NCBI RefSeq assembly: GCF_033542235.1
Contig: NZ_JAWRCU010000004.1
Coordinates: 62,001 to 126,000 of the forward strand
Length of the DNA stretch: 64,000 bases
Direction of reading: 5' to 3'
Origin: JAWRCU01 sp033542235
GTDB taxonomy: Bacteria; Pseudomonadota; Alphaproteobacteria; Rhizobiales; Rhizobiaceae
Each line of letters starts with the position of its first letter. The stretch's first letter is position 1. The position numbers and the translations under genes were made by a program. Shown one piece after another: positions 15,273-23,911 of this stretch. The notes beneath the pieces were generated by a model that was not told the DNA's origin, searched no databases, and was given only the letters and a program-made list of their open reading frames with translations.

Positions 15273-15638
15273 TTAGACGAGCCGAGCCGGCGGGCCGCGG
15301 GCCCGCGCTTGGGCCAGCGAGCTGGGCGGCAGGCCGATATCCGAATCGGAGCAGCCCGCGTGAGTGAAGCGAAGCGCCCGGTATTCCTCGGCAGCCTGAA
15401 TGATTGCAGGCTGTCCGGGCAGGCCCGTCTTGTTCGGTGACCCGCGGAAGGCCTTGGCTTCCGCCAGCGCGAACGTTGGGCGGTGAGCTGCGATTGCTGC
15501 TTCGGGCGCACGCTCAATGGAGGAAAGCTGCGGCGCGGTATAAGAGGCGAAGTCGACTCGGCCTGATGGAAGCCAGGCGAGCGCAAGCAGCAGCGCCAGC
15601 AGGCGCAGCCCGAGCGCAAACCTGGGTGCCTTGGTCAT
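15273..15638 (-). CDS. Short exported hypothetical protein
   Basis: About 121 residues from Met at 15638 (another Met four codons upstream at 15650). The N-terminal segment FALGLRLLALLLALAWLPSG is a signal peptide or anchor. The rest is low-complexity Ala/Pro/Arg-rich with one cysteine near the end (THAGCSDSDIGLP). No domain recognised. It precedes the two-helix protein on the same strand by about 78 bases, so the two may form a transcription unit. Could be a small periplasmic protein; reality of the gene is moderately likely. Confidence 0.45.
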   Translation of the reverse strand: MTKAPRFALGLRLLALLLALAWLPSGRVDFASYTAPQLSSIERAPEAAIAAHRPTFALAEAKAFRGSPNKTGLPGQPAIIQAAEEYRALRFTHAGCSDSDIGLPPSSLAQARARGPPARLV

Positions 15639-15754
15639 GATCGACTGCATGTCACTGCTGACTTAGGCGCTATGGGCCGGGCACGCCAGGAAAATTCCTG
15701 ACCCCTCGACCTTGTCGCTTCGGTCTGCGACCTGCCTGCGGTCATCCCGGAGGC

Positions 15755-15788
15755 TTGACAATAGACGACGCATGTTCTCTTTATGTTC
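15755..15788 (+). promoter_or_regulatory. dinB promoter with alphaproteobacterial LexA (SOS) box
   Basis: GTTC at 15774-15777 and GTTC at 15785-15788 are separated by exactly seven bases, matching the alphaproteobacterial LexA box GTTC-N7-GTTC. A TTGACA -35 element lies at 15755-15760, placing the box over the expected -10 region, the right place for repression. The box ends 59 bases before the dinB ATG. This makes dinB a probable SOS gene. Confidence 0.85.
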
Positions 15789-15847
15789 TTGTTTGCGAAA
15801 TCTCTAAAACAAAGCTGCGGCTGAAGCACGGAGGGTGAACGGCCGCG

Positions 15848-17095
15848 ATGGAAACGACAGCCACCATCCTCCATGCGGACCTCGATGCCTTCTATGCCTC
15901 GGTCGAGCAGTTGCTCGACCCGTCGCTTCGCGGCAAGCCGGTCGCTGTCGGCGGTGGGGTGGTGCTTGCTGCCTCCTACGAGGCCAAGGCGTTCGGGGTA
16001 CGCGGCGGCATGCCGGGCCGGCGGGCGCGCGAGCTTTGCCCGAAACTGATCTTCGTCGCCGGCCATTTCAAGGAATATCAGCGGCTGGGCGATGCCGCGA
16101 TCAAGGTGCTCGGCGATTTCACGCCGCTCGTCGACCGAATCTCGATCGACGAGGCGTTCGCCGATGTCATGGGCTGCACGCATCTGTTCGGCACGCCTCC
16201 CGAGATCGCCCAGGCGTTTCGGCGCCGCGTTCGCTCGGAGCTCGGCTTGCCCATTTCGGTCGGCGTGGCGCGCACGAAGCACTTGGCGAAGATCGCCTCG
16301 CAAGTGGCGAAACCCGATGGCCTGGTGGTGGTCGATCCCGGCCATGAGCTCCCGTTCCTGCACGGTCTGCCGGTCGAGCTGATGTGGGGCGTCGGACCTG
16401 TCACCAGGGCGCGGCTTGCCGAGATCGGCGTCACCACGATCGGGCAATTGGCCGAGACGCCCGGATGGTCGCTCGAGCGGCTGCTCGGGCCTGCGGCGGG
16501 CGAGAAGCTCTCGGCGCTTGCCTGGAACCGCGACCCCAGGGAGATCAGGACACATCACCGGGCGAAGTCAGCCGGGGCGCAGTCCGCGCTCGGCATGAAG
16601 CCGATGAAGGAGAGCGTCATCCGGCCGGCGCTCTTGCATCTCGCGGACAGGATCTGCTCTCGGCTCAGGGCCAAGGCACGGCCCGGCCGGACCGTGACGG
16701 TGCGGGTTCGCTTCGCGGACCTGCGCTCGGTCACCCGTTCCGTCACGCTGGACACGCCGATCGCGGCGACGGGGATGCTCGCCGAGGTCGCCGGGGAACT
16801 GGTACGGGCGGCACTCGCGGACCACCCTCAGGAGAAAACCATCTCGCTTCTCGCAATCTCGGTGTCGCATCTCGAGGAGCATTGGCAGATGCAGCTCGAC
16901 CTGCCGCTGGCGCTCGCAGACGAGAAGCGGCGGCCGGGCACCAGGCGAGGCATCGCCCGTTGCGTCGCCGATCGCGCCGTCGACAAGATCCGCGACCGCT
17001 TCGGCTGGGAGGCGGTCGGCTATGCCTCGGTCGCGCTCGGCACGTCGCGCTCGGTGCCGGATGCGTTTCGCGAGCTGGCGGAGAAGGAGCTGTGA
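15848..17095 (+). CDS. dinB: DNA polymerase IV (Y-family)
   Basis: 415-residue error-prone translesion polymerase. The palm has the metal-binding motif HADLDAFYASVEQ (Asp11) and the second catalytic block ISIDEAFADVMG near residue 100. The little finger follows after about 235. A segment QLDLPL near residue 350 resembles a beta-clamp-binding motif, though family members usually carry this at the extreme C-terminus. Both catalytic acidic residues of the SIDEAF motif are present. It is preceded by an SOS box, so DNA damage should induce it. ATG 15848 lies 59 bases from that box. The gene stands alone. Confidence 0.95.
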   Translation: METTATILHADLDAFYASVEQLLDPSLRGKPVAVGGGVVLAASYEAKAFGVRGGMPGRRARELCPKLIFVAGHFKEYQRLGDAAIKVLGDFTPLVDRISIDEAFADVMGCTHLFGTPPEIAQAFRRRVRSELGLPISVGVARTKHLAKIASQVAKPDGLVVVDPGHELPFLHGLPVELMWGVGPVTRARLAEIGVTTIGQLAETPGWSLERLLGPAAGEKLSALAWNRDPREIRTHHRAKSAGAQSALGMKPMKESVIRPALLHLADRICSRLRAKARPGRTVTVRVRFADLRSVTRSVTLDTPIAATGMLAEVAGELVRAALADHPQEKTISLLAISVSHLEEHWQMQLDLPLALADEKRRPGTRRGIARCVADRAVDKIRDRFGWEAVGYASVALGTSRSVPDAFRELAEKEL

Positions 17096-17136
17096 GGTAG
17101 ACGCGGCGTCCAGCCTTCGCCTCCAGGCAAACTCTT

Positions 17137-17901
17137 CTAGGATAGCAACGCGACCTTCCCGCTTGCGACGTCATAGCGGGCGGACACCACCTTCAGTTTT
17201 CCGTCCTTGATCGCTCCTGCGATGATGGGGGATGCCTGGCTGAGCAGCGTCGCCTGGTTCTTGGCATTGGCGTCGATGGCGGCGTCAAGGTCGGAGCCCG
17301 CTGTGTCCACGGCCGGCCGGATGGGCGCATAAAGGGCGCTGATCTGTCCTGGCACGGCCTTGCCTTCGATGGTTGCCTTGACCGCACCGCAATTGCCGTG
17401 CCCCAGCACCATCAGAACCTTGGTGCCCAGCACGGCGACACCATATTCGAGGCTCGCCGTGATCTCGGGCGAGGTGATGTTTCCGGCCACGCGGACGACG
17501 AACAGATGGCCGATGCTCTGGTCGAACACCAGTTCCACCGGCACCCGGGAATCGGCACAGGAAAGGACGGCGGCGAAAGGCTCCTGTTTCTCGGCCGTAT
17601 TGGCCTTGAGGATCGACAGGTCTTCATTGAGGGACTGGAGCTGTCCGCCGACATAGCGCGCATTGCCGTCCATCATCGCCTGGAGCGCCTCTTGTGGTGT
17701 CATGGTGGTCTGGGCAAAGGCGGGCCGAGTGGACGAAAGCGTGGCGCCTGCCAGTACGGCGGCGGTGCCGCCGATCGCGCCGCAGAAAAACCTGCGTCGC
17801 GTCAGATCGGCGGTTTTCCCATAGCCCGCCGAAATCCTTGAGCAATCGCTGCAACCGCAGGCCGCGGCACCCTCCTGGAAGGCAAATTCTTCAGTCTTCA
17901 T
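17137..17901 (-). CDS. Beta-carbonic anhydrase with Tat signal (periplasmic)
   Basis: 254-residue beta-class carbonic anhydrase. The zinc ligands appear in CADSRVPVE (Cys and Asp) and GHGNCGAV (His and Cys). A twin-arginine signal, TRRRFFCGAIGGTAAVLAGA, begins near residue 34 and ends around a PAFAQ cleavage site, so the enzyme should be folded and exported to the periplasm. Ahead of the RR motif is an unusual extension of about 33 residues with CGCSDCSR, four cysteines that might bind a metal before export. It hydrates CO2 reversibly; a periplasmic form helps trap or supply CO2. Convergent with dinB. Confidence 0.92.
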   Translation of the reverse strand: MKTEEFAFQEGAAACGCSDCSRISAGYGKTADLTRRRFFCGAIGGTAAVLAGATLSSTRPAFAQTTMTPQEALQAMMDGNARYVGGQLQSLNEDLSILKANTAEKQEPFAAVLSCADSRVPVELVFDQSIGHLFVVRVAGNITSPEITASLEYGVAVLGTKVLMVLGHGNCGAVKATIEGKAVPGQISALYAPIRPAVDTAGSDLDAAIDANAKNQATLLSQASPIIAGAIKDGKLKVVSARYDVASGKVALLS

Positions 17902-18084
17902 GTCTTCCTCCCTTTGCGCTCATCGTGTTGGACAGTAGCCAGTTGGATGCTGTTCAGGCGAAATCCGACCGTTGTCGATCCAATCTGCTGCCACGTGCGG
18001 AGGGCTGGCAAGGCCCTTTACGTTACGTTACGCGATACTCGCACCCGCTCGGGCGACAGGAATCCTGGAGCGTCGAGGACGGTG

Positions 18085-19532
18085 TCAGCCTGACTGTCGC
18101 GCGGATCGGCATGAACTGACGATCATCGGTGTCGCGGCCGCAAACAGCGCGAACGCGGAGATGACCAGTGATGCGCGGGTACCCCATATGAAACTGTCGT
18201 CAGTGCCAATCAGCGAACCGAACAGCGCAACGCCCAAAACGCTGCCGGTTTGCCGGGTTGCGTTCAATACGCCGGCGGCCACGCCGGAACGCGACTTGTC
18301 CACGCTGGCAAGCAGGGCCGAAGTGAGGGGCGGCACGAGTAATCCCAGTCCTGCGCCCATGGCGATCATTTGCGCGCAGAGCGCCCAATAGCTGGTGCCC
18401 GGCCCCACCCCGAGCATGGCAAGGCATCCGGCTGCCGACAGGCACGCGCCTGTCGCAATGGTTTGCGGCACACCGATGCGCTCGCTGATGCGTGCCGCCA
18501 GCAGGTTCACCGGGAGCACGACGCCAACCATGGGCACGAAGGCGAGGCCGGTAGCGAATGGCGAAAGGCCGTTGATCTTCTGAAAGTACAAGCTGAAGAC
18601 GAAGATCAAGCCGTAGAACGCCACGTTGACAAGCAAGCCTGCGAGCGAGGTCAGCGCGAACATCCGGTGGTTGAAAAGTTCCAGTGGGAGCATTGGTTGA
18701 CATACGCGCCGCTCCCGCCAGACGAAAAGCAGGCCGCACACCAGAGCTGTAAGGAAACCGGCAATCACGAAGGGGTGACTCCACCCGAGCGCACCCCCTT
18801 CGATCATGGCCCCGGCGAGAAAGCCAAGCGCCGCCACGGCAGCGACCTGCCCGGGCAAGTCCATCTCGCGTTGCTGCAAGCGCGTCGTCTCTGTTGCGTA
18901 GCGCCAGGTCAGGTAAAGGCCGATCAACCCAATCGGCAAATTTACCAGGAAGATCGAGCGCCAGCCGATGAGCGCAATCAGACCTCCACCGACCAATGGC
19001 CAGCGGTCAGTGCCACGCTCGCGCCGGCGGCCCATACTCCGACCGCCCTGCCGCGCCCGCGCTCATCGGAATAGGCGTGGTTGAGCAGCGCAAGCGAGTT
19101 CGGCACCAGCATTGCAGCGGCAATGCCCTGAACGTAACGCGCCGCGATGAGAACGATGGCGCTCGGAGCAAGCGCGCAGGCGAGCGATGCCGCCGTGAAA
19201 ATGGCGAAGCCCGCCATAAATACGCGCTTCGCGCCAATCCGATCTCCGAGAGCACCTGCTGTCAGGATAAAGGCGGCAAAGGCAATGGTGTAGGCGCTGA
19301 CCACCCACTGCAGCTCCGACACCCCTCCCTCGAGCGCCTTGCCGATCGCGTCGAGCGCTGTGTTCACGATTGTCACGTCGAGCTGAACGACGCCATAACC
19401 AAGGCTCATAGCCGCCAAGGTGAGCGATGCTGTAATCGATGATGGGACCGGCACGCCCTGTGCATGAGGCGCAGCCTGCGCCTTCGCGGGCGTTTGTGGC
19501 CCGATTGGTGGCTTGAGAGGAGCGTCTTGCAC
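18085..19532 (-). pseudogene. DHA2/EmrB-type MFS drug exporter broken by a 1-bp deletion
   Basis: Two overlapping frames together encode one 14-helix MFS exporter. The N-terminal part (19532 down to about 18998, GTG start) contains QLDVTIVNTALDAIG and GDRIGAKRVF and reads GASVALTAG before running into out-of-frame HWSVEV. The C-terminal part (18085-19000) resumes with PLVGGGLIALIGWRSIFLVNLPIG. Joining them as TAGPLVGG restores the family sequence, which requires one extra C in the GGCCCA run near 18998-19000. Either the gene is newly dead or the base call is wrong. The rest is undamaged, so loss would be recent. The ribosome site is duplicated (see the tandem repeat at 19533). Confidence 0.85.
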
Positions 19533-19570
19533 GGCTCATCTCCTTTTGAAGGGCTCATCTCCTTTTGAAG
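19533..19570. repeat. Perfect 19-bp tandem duplication carrying the MFS ribosome site
   Basis: GGCTCATCTCCTTTTGAAG occurs at 19533-19551 and again at 19552-19570. Each copy carries, on the minus strand, the Shine-Dalgarno sequence AAAGGAGAT. The copy next to the GTG start is the functional one; the other creates a second ribosome site with an out-of-frame ATG. Probably a recent slippage duplication. The rest of the space to choV (19571-19729) shows nothing I can name. Confidence 0.85.
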
Positions 19571-19729
19571 GCCGCATATAGGGCGGCGCTGCCGAGGATG
19601 TTTCGTTCCCGATCGAACCGTCCCGAAATGAGAAAGTCAGACGCTGCTGCAGAGAAGGTCGGTTCGGTACTTGGCGCGGCTGGCGGCAAGGCAGGCGTTC
19701 GTCGTCATTGCGACGCAGCTGCAGCTAAA

Positions 19730-20911
19730 TCACCTCCGCAACACCGCGCTCAGCACATCCCTCACGCCGATCGCGCCGACGAAGCGCGACTGGTCGTCGA
19801 AGAGTGCGACCGGCGCCGTCTGCGAGCGGTGCATGGCGAGCATGACGGTCTTCAGCGAGGTGCCCGGCCGCGCCCAGTAGACGTGCGGATTGTCTTCCGG
19901 CAGCTTCTCGACCTCGTCGCAGGAGGCCCAGACGGCCGGCTTGCCGTTGCGCTCGGCAGCCGTCACCAGCCCGTTTCCGTCGATTTGGAAGCGGGTGGTC
20001 TTGCGGCGGTCGAGCCAGAGCCAGCCGTCGCCGGCGCTTTCCAGGTCGCGGCGGTCGCGCATGACGTTCCAGGCGGTGAGCACCGAAAGCGGGTTCACAT
20101 TGGCGATGAAGTCGCGGACATAATCGTTGGCCGGCTTCAGCACGATGTCCTCGGGCGCGCCGCTCTGGACGATGCGGCCACCCTCCATGATGGTGATCGT
20201 GTTGCCGATCTTCAGTGCTTCCTCGAGGTCATGGCTGACGAAGATGATCGTCTTCTTCAGCGTCGCCTGAAGCTGCAGGAGCTCGTCCTGCAGCTTGGTG
20301 CGGATCAGTGGGTCGAGCGCAGAGAAGGGCTCGTCCATCAGGAGGATCGGCGCCTCGGTTGCGAAGGCGCGCGCCAAGCCCACGCGCTGCTGCATGCCGC
20401 CGGAAAGCTCGTGGGCATATTTCTTTGCCCACTGGTCGAGGTGGACGAGCTTCAGCTGCTTGTCGACGCGTGCCCTGCGCTCCGCCTCGGGCATGCCGGC
20501 GAGCTCCAGGCCGAAACCGACATTTTCCTCGACCGTCCGCCACGGCAGCAAGCCGAACTGCTGGAAGACCATGGCGACAGTCTTCTGGCGCACGCGGCGC
20601 AGCGTCGCCTCGTCGCAGGTGACGACGTCGACCATCTTGCCGTTTTCGCGCACCAAGACCTGGCCGCGGGAAACGATGTTGAGCCTGTTGACTGCGCGCA
20701 GCAGCGTCGACTTGCCGGAGCCGGAGAGGCCCATCAGCACCGAAATCTCGCCCTCGTTGACGGTGAGGTTGGCACCGGCGCAGCCGAGCACGTTACCGGT
20801 TTTCTCGAGGATTTCTGTGCGCGTGGCGCCGGCGTCCACCATCTTCAGCGCCTCGCCGGCGTCGGGGCCGAAGATGATGTCGACATTCCTGAAATCGACG
20901 GCCGCGTTCAT
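19730..20911 (-). CDS. choV: Choline ABC transporter ATP-binding protein ChoV
   Basis: 393-residue ATPase of the ProV/OpuAA type. Walker A is GLSGSGKST, the ABC signature LSGGMQQRVGLARA and Walker B ILLMDEPFSALD. The N-terminal helical extension before the P-loop and the C-terminal CBS-like region (after about 280; TSLKTVMLAMHRSQTAPVALFDDQSRFVGAIGVRDV) are as in compatible-solute importers. It powers the ChoW permease. The start ATG overlaps the choW stop (ATGA), so the two are translationally coupled. Order choX-choW-choV on the minus strand matches the rhizobial choline operon. Confidence 0.94.
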   Translation of the reverse strand: MNAAVDFRNVDIIFGPDAGEALKMVDAGATRTEILEKTGNVLGCAGANLTVNEGEISVLMGLSGSGKSTLLRAVNRLNIVSRGQVLVRENGKMVDVVTCDEATLRRVRQKTVAMVFQQFGLLPWRTVEENVGFGLELAGMPEAERRARVDKQLKLVHLDQWAKKYAHELSGGMQQRVGLARAFATEAPILLMDEPFSALDPLIRTKLQDELLQLQATLKKTIIFVSHDLEEALKIGNTITIMEGGRIVQSGAPEDIVLKPANDYVRDFIANVNPLSVLTAWNVMRDRRDLESAGDGWLWLDRRKTTRFQIDGNGLVTAAERNGKPAVWASCDEVEKLPEDNPHVYWARPGTSLKTVMLAMHRSQTAPVALFDDQSRFVGAIGVRDVLSAVLRR

Positions 20912-21762
20912 TTCACACCTCCCGTGCGGACCCGGCTTATGCGGTCAAGCACGATCGCGAGCACAACGATCGCGAGGCCGGCCTCCAGACCGAGCGGGAT
21001 GTTGACCGAGTTCAGCGCTCTCACCACCGGTTTCCCAAGGCCGTTGGCGCCGATCAGGGCGGCAATGACGACCATCGACAGGCAGAGCATGATGCATTGG
21101 GTGAGCCCCGCCATGATGGTGGGGAGCGCGGACGGAAGCTCGACCTTCCAGAGCAGCTGGCGCTTGGTGGCGCCGAAGGCGGAGCCGGCCTCCAGCATGG
21201 ATTTCGGCACGGTGGTGATGCCGAGATAGGTGAGCCGGATCGGGGCGGGTGCGGCAAAGATGATGGTGACGATGAGGCCCGGCGCGAGGCCGAGCCCGAA
21301 CAGGATGAGCACCGGAATCAGGTAGACGAAAGTGGGCATCGTCTGCATCAGGTCGAGGATGGGCTGCAGTACGCGCCAGACCCGCTCGTTGTGGGCAGCC
21401 CAGATGCCGATCGGCACGCCGATCGCCATCGAAGCGGCGGCGGAGGCGACGACCAGCACAAGCGTCTCGACGGTCTCCTTCCAGAGGTTCTGGTTGATGA
21501 TGAAGAGCAGGCCGACAAGGACCCCCAGCGCAAGCTTCCAGGATCGCTGCAGCCACCAGGCGAGCGCGGCGATCAGCACGGCCAATACGACCGCCGGGAC
21601 CATCAACAGGAGGCCGATGAGCCCGTTGAGGAACCAGGTCAGGCCGTGCGCGATCGAATTGAAGAACCACTCGAAATTGGTCGTCAGGAAATCGAAGAAG
21701 GCCTTGCCCCATCGGCCGATGGGGATCTTGAAGCTGGCGATAAATGCCGAGACCGGATCCAT
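20908..21762 (-). CDS. choW: Choline ABC transporter permease ChoW
   Basis: 284-residue inner-membrane permease of the ProW/OpuAB type with about six to seven helices. The EAA-like cytoplasmic loop is visible in PKSMLEAGSAFGATKRQLLWKVELPSALPTIMAGLTQ. It starts 84 bases after choX, with a hairpin in the gap, and overlaps choV by four bases. It forms the channel for choline delivered by ChoX. In rhizobia choline feeds glycine betaine synthesis and phosphatidylcholine; the bet genes are not in this window. Confidence 0.93.
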   Translation of the reverse strand: MDPVSAFIASFKIPIGRWGKAFFDFLTTNFEWFFNSIAHGLTWFLNGLIGLLLMVPAVVLAVLIAALAWWLQRSWKLALGVLVGLLFIINQNLWKETVETLVLVVASAAASMAIGVPIGIWAAHNERVWRVLQPILDLMQTMPTFVYLIPVLILFGLGLAPGLIVTIIFAAPAPIRLTYLGITTVPKSMLEAGSAFGATKRQLLWKVELPSALPTIMAGLTQCIMLCLSMVVIAALIGANGLGKPVVRALNSVNIPLGLEAGLAIVVLAIVLDRISRVRTGGVK

Positions 21763-21787
21763 GGCGCCCCTCCTGCGCTTACGAAAA

Positions 21788-21816
21788 CGGCGGCCGTCCG
21801 CTCAGGGTGGCCGCCG
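21788..21816 (-). terminator. Hairpin between choX and choW
   Basis: On the transcribed strand CGGCGGCC pairs with GGCCGCCG (8 bp) round a 13-base loop and is followed by TTTTC. In the middle of an operon this probably protects the choX end or partly terminates, giving more binding protein than permease, a common feature of ABC importer operons. Confidence 0.7.
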
Positions 21817-21846
21817 CCTTGTTTTTGTCTTATCGAGTGACCGGAA

Positions 21847-22794
21847 TCACAGCCCCAACGCCGACTTTACCGCAGCCGAAGCGTCGCCTCCGTCGAAGGT
21901 GGTGACGCCGGCAAGCCATGGCGTCAGCGCGTCAGGGTTCTTCTTCAGCCATGCAGTCGCCGCGGCTTTCGGCTCGGCGCTGTTGTCGAGGATGTCGCCC
22001 ATGATCTCATTCTCCATCTTGAGCGAGAAGACGAGGTTCTTCAAGAACTTCCCGACGTTGGGGCATTCGGTGGCGTAGCCGGCGCGCACGTTGGTGTAGA
22101 CGGTGGCGCCACCATAGTTCGGACCGAACACGTCATCGCCGCCCTCGAGATACTTCATGTCGATCTTGGTGTTCATCGGATGGGGCTCCCAGCCGAGGAA
22201 GACGACATCCTGCTTGCCCGGCACGGCTTTCTGCACCGCGGCCAGCATGCCGGCTTCTGAGCTCTCGACCAGCTCGAAGCTGCCGAGGTCGAACTTGTTT
22301 TTTGAGATCATGTCGAGGATCAGACGATTGCCGTCATTACCGGCCTCGATACCGTAGATCTTGCCGTCCAGCTTGTCTTTGAATTTGGCGATGTCCTGAA
22401 AACTCTTCAGTCCCTCGTCATAGGTGTAACTGGGCACGGCGAGCGTGTATTTCGCGCCTTCGAGATTGGCGCCCAGGACCTCTACCGATTTGTCGTCGAC
22501 ATAGGGCTTGCGGTCTCCTTCCATGGTCGGCATCCAATTGCCGAGGAAGACGTCGATATCCTTGTTCTTGAGCGACGTATACGTGACGGGCACCGAGAGG
22601 ACCTGAACGTCCGGCGTGTAACCGAGCGCTTCGAGGATGACGGACGCAGTGCCGGTGGTCGCGGCGATGTCGGTCCAGCCGACATCGGCGAAATGCACCG
22701 CCTTGCAAGTTTCGGGCTCGGCGGCCAAAGCGGCGCCCGAGGAAAGGATTGCCGCCAAGCCCAAGGCAGAGGCGGTGAATTTCACGCGAAGCAT
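21847..22794 (-). CDS. choX: Choline-binding periplasmic protein ChoX
   Basis: 315-residue solute-binding protein with a signal peptide (core SALGLAAILSSGAALA, cleavage near 24). The mature protein starts with the choline box strand HFADVGWTD: Trp40 and Asp42 correspond to the aromatic and acidic ligand residues of Sinorhizobium ChoX. Further aromatic candidates are Trp in FLGNWMPT, Tyr in PSYTYDEG and Trp in VFLGWEPHPMN; Asn in EAGNDGN is also expected. Cys30 and the Cys of TECPN could form the family disulfide. It captures choline with high affinity and passes it to ChoW/ChoV. Divergent from tdk. Confidence 0.94.
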   Translation of the reverse strand: MLRVKFTASALGLAAILSSGAALAAEPETCKAVHFADVGWTDIAATTGTASVILEALGYTPDVQVLSVPVTYTSLKNKDIDVFLGNWMPTMEGDRKPYVDDKSVEVLGANLEGAKYTLAVPSYTYDEGLKSFQDIAKFKDKLDGKIYGIEAGNDGNRLILDMISKNKFDLGSFELVESSEAGMLAAVQKAVPGKQDVVFLGWEPHPMNTKIDMKYLEGGDDVFGPNYGGATVYTNVRAGYATECPNVGKFLKNLVFSLKMENEIMGDILDNSAEPKAAATAWLKKNPDALTPWLAGVTTFDGGDASAAVKSALGL

Positions 22795-23031
22795 CTGATT
22801 TCTCCCATTGTCCCGATATGCGTTGCCGCGCCCGCGGGCCGTCCCCGCATCTCACGCCAGCCAAACATCATTTTGGGGCCGATTCAAGCGGCAGATCCCG
22901 GCCGCAACGCGACGCAGGCTTTCCCTGAAGCGACATCGGCAGTGGGGCCGGGTACTCCGGCAGGCTTTTTTTCGGGGACGGTCTGGGACGTAGACTCCCG
23001 ATCGGCCCGGCATTTCGCCTATAGGGTGGCG

Positions 23032-23643
23032 ATGGCCAAGCTCTACTTCCACTACGCAACCATGAACGCCGGCAAGACGACCATGCTGCTTCAGGCGTCC
23101 TACAACTATCGCGAGCGCGGCATGACGACCATGCTGTTCGTGGCCGGCCATTACCGGAAGGGCGACCGCGGCTATATCGAATCGCGTATCGGGCTGGAGT
23201 CGGAGGCCGAGATGTTCCGAGACGGCGACGACCTCTTCGCTCGCATCGCGGAGCATCACAAGCATCTGACGGTGCATTGCGTTTTCGTCGACGAGGCCCA
23301 GTTCCTTGGGGAGGAGCAGGTGTGGCAGCTTGCCCGCGTCACCGACCGGCTCAACATCCCGGTCATGTGCTACGGGCTGAGGACCGATTTCCAGGGCAAG
23401 CTGTTTTCCGGCTCGCAGGCGCTGCTCGCGATCGCCGACGAACTGCGCGAGGTGCGCACGATCTGCCGCTGCGGCCGCAAGGCGACGATGGTCGTCAGGC
23501 TCGGTCAGGACGGCAAGGTCGCCAGGCAAGGCGAGCAAGTGGCGATCGGCAAGGCCGCCTATGTCTCGCTCTGCCGCCGTCACTGGGAGGAGGAGATGGG
23601 CCGCTTGCCTCCGGAGGACCTGGTGGGATTCGCGAATGGCTGA
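23032..23643 (+). CDS. tdk: Thymidine kinase (type II)
   Basis: 203-residue type II thymidine kinase of the salvage pathway (thymidine to dTMP). The P-loop is in YFHYATMNAGKTT, the catalytic Glu in VFVDEAQFLGEEQ, and the lasso/zinc cysteines in ICRCGRK and LCRRHW. ATG 23032 directly precedes the P-loop strand; the long upstream reading frame is not part of the protein. It is divergent from choX across about 240 bases in which I recognise no operator. Confidence 0.95.
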   Translation: MAKLYFHYATMNAGKTTMLLQASYNYRERGMTTMLFVAGHYRKGDRGYIESRIGLESEAEMFRDGDDLFARIAEHHKHLTVHCVFVDEAQFLGEEQVWQLARVTDRLNIPVMCYGLRTDFQGKLFSGSQALLAIADELREVRTICRCGRKATMVVRLGQDGKVARQGEQVAIGKAAYVSLCRRHWEEEMGRLPPEDLVGFANG

Positions 23644-23646
23644 GCG

Positions 23647-23728
23647 GATAGGGCGACAGGGCAGCAAGGGGGTTGGAGGAGGCCCTTGGGGAACATCCAA
23701 TTTTCCCCCATTGCCGTACTGCCCTACA
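23647..23728. repeat. Degenerate hairpin after tdk (copy 4)
   Basis: Left arm 23647-23671 (GGGCGACAGGGCAGCAAGG) faces right arm 23704-23728 (CCCCATTGCCGTACTGCCC). Pairing is imperfect, but the wording GGCAGTA/TACTGCC is that of copy 2. It starts three bases after the tdk stop. More decayed than the other copies. Confidence 0.5.
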
Positions 23729-23911
23729 GCCTTTCATCTGGGGCGCGCCGAGTAGACGCCTGCGGCCGCACCCAGCGCAATTCGCGGCGATCCGGTAGCG
23801 AAAAACGCCGGAACCAAGGGCATGGCAACCCGTTATTTTCTTGCGCCTTTCATTCCCTGTATGCCCCACATATATTCTTTCGACTTCATCTTGCCGCCTG
23901 CGGAGGAGCTC

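Noticed and set aside
19565..21229. 554-residue plus-strand frame
   Set aside because: It runs antisense to choV and part of choW, which have complete motifs. Its translation is His/Asp/Arg-rich without domains, the normal shadow of GC-rich coding DNA.
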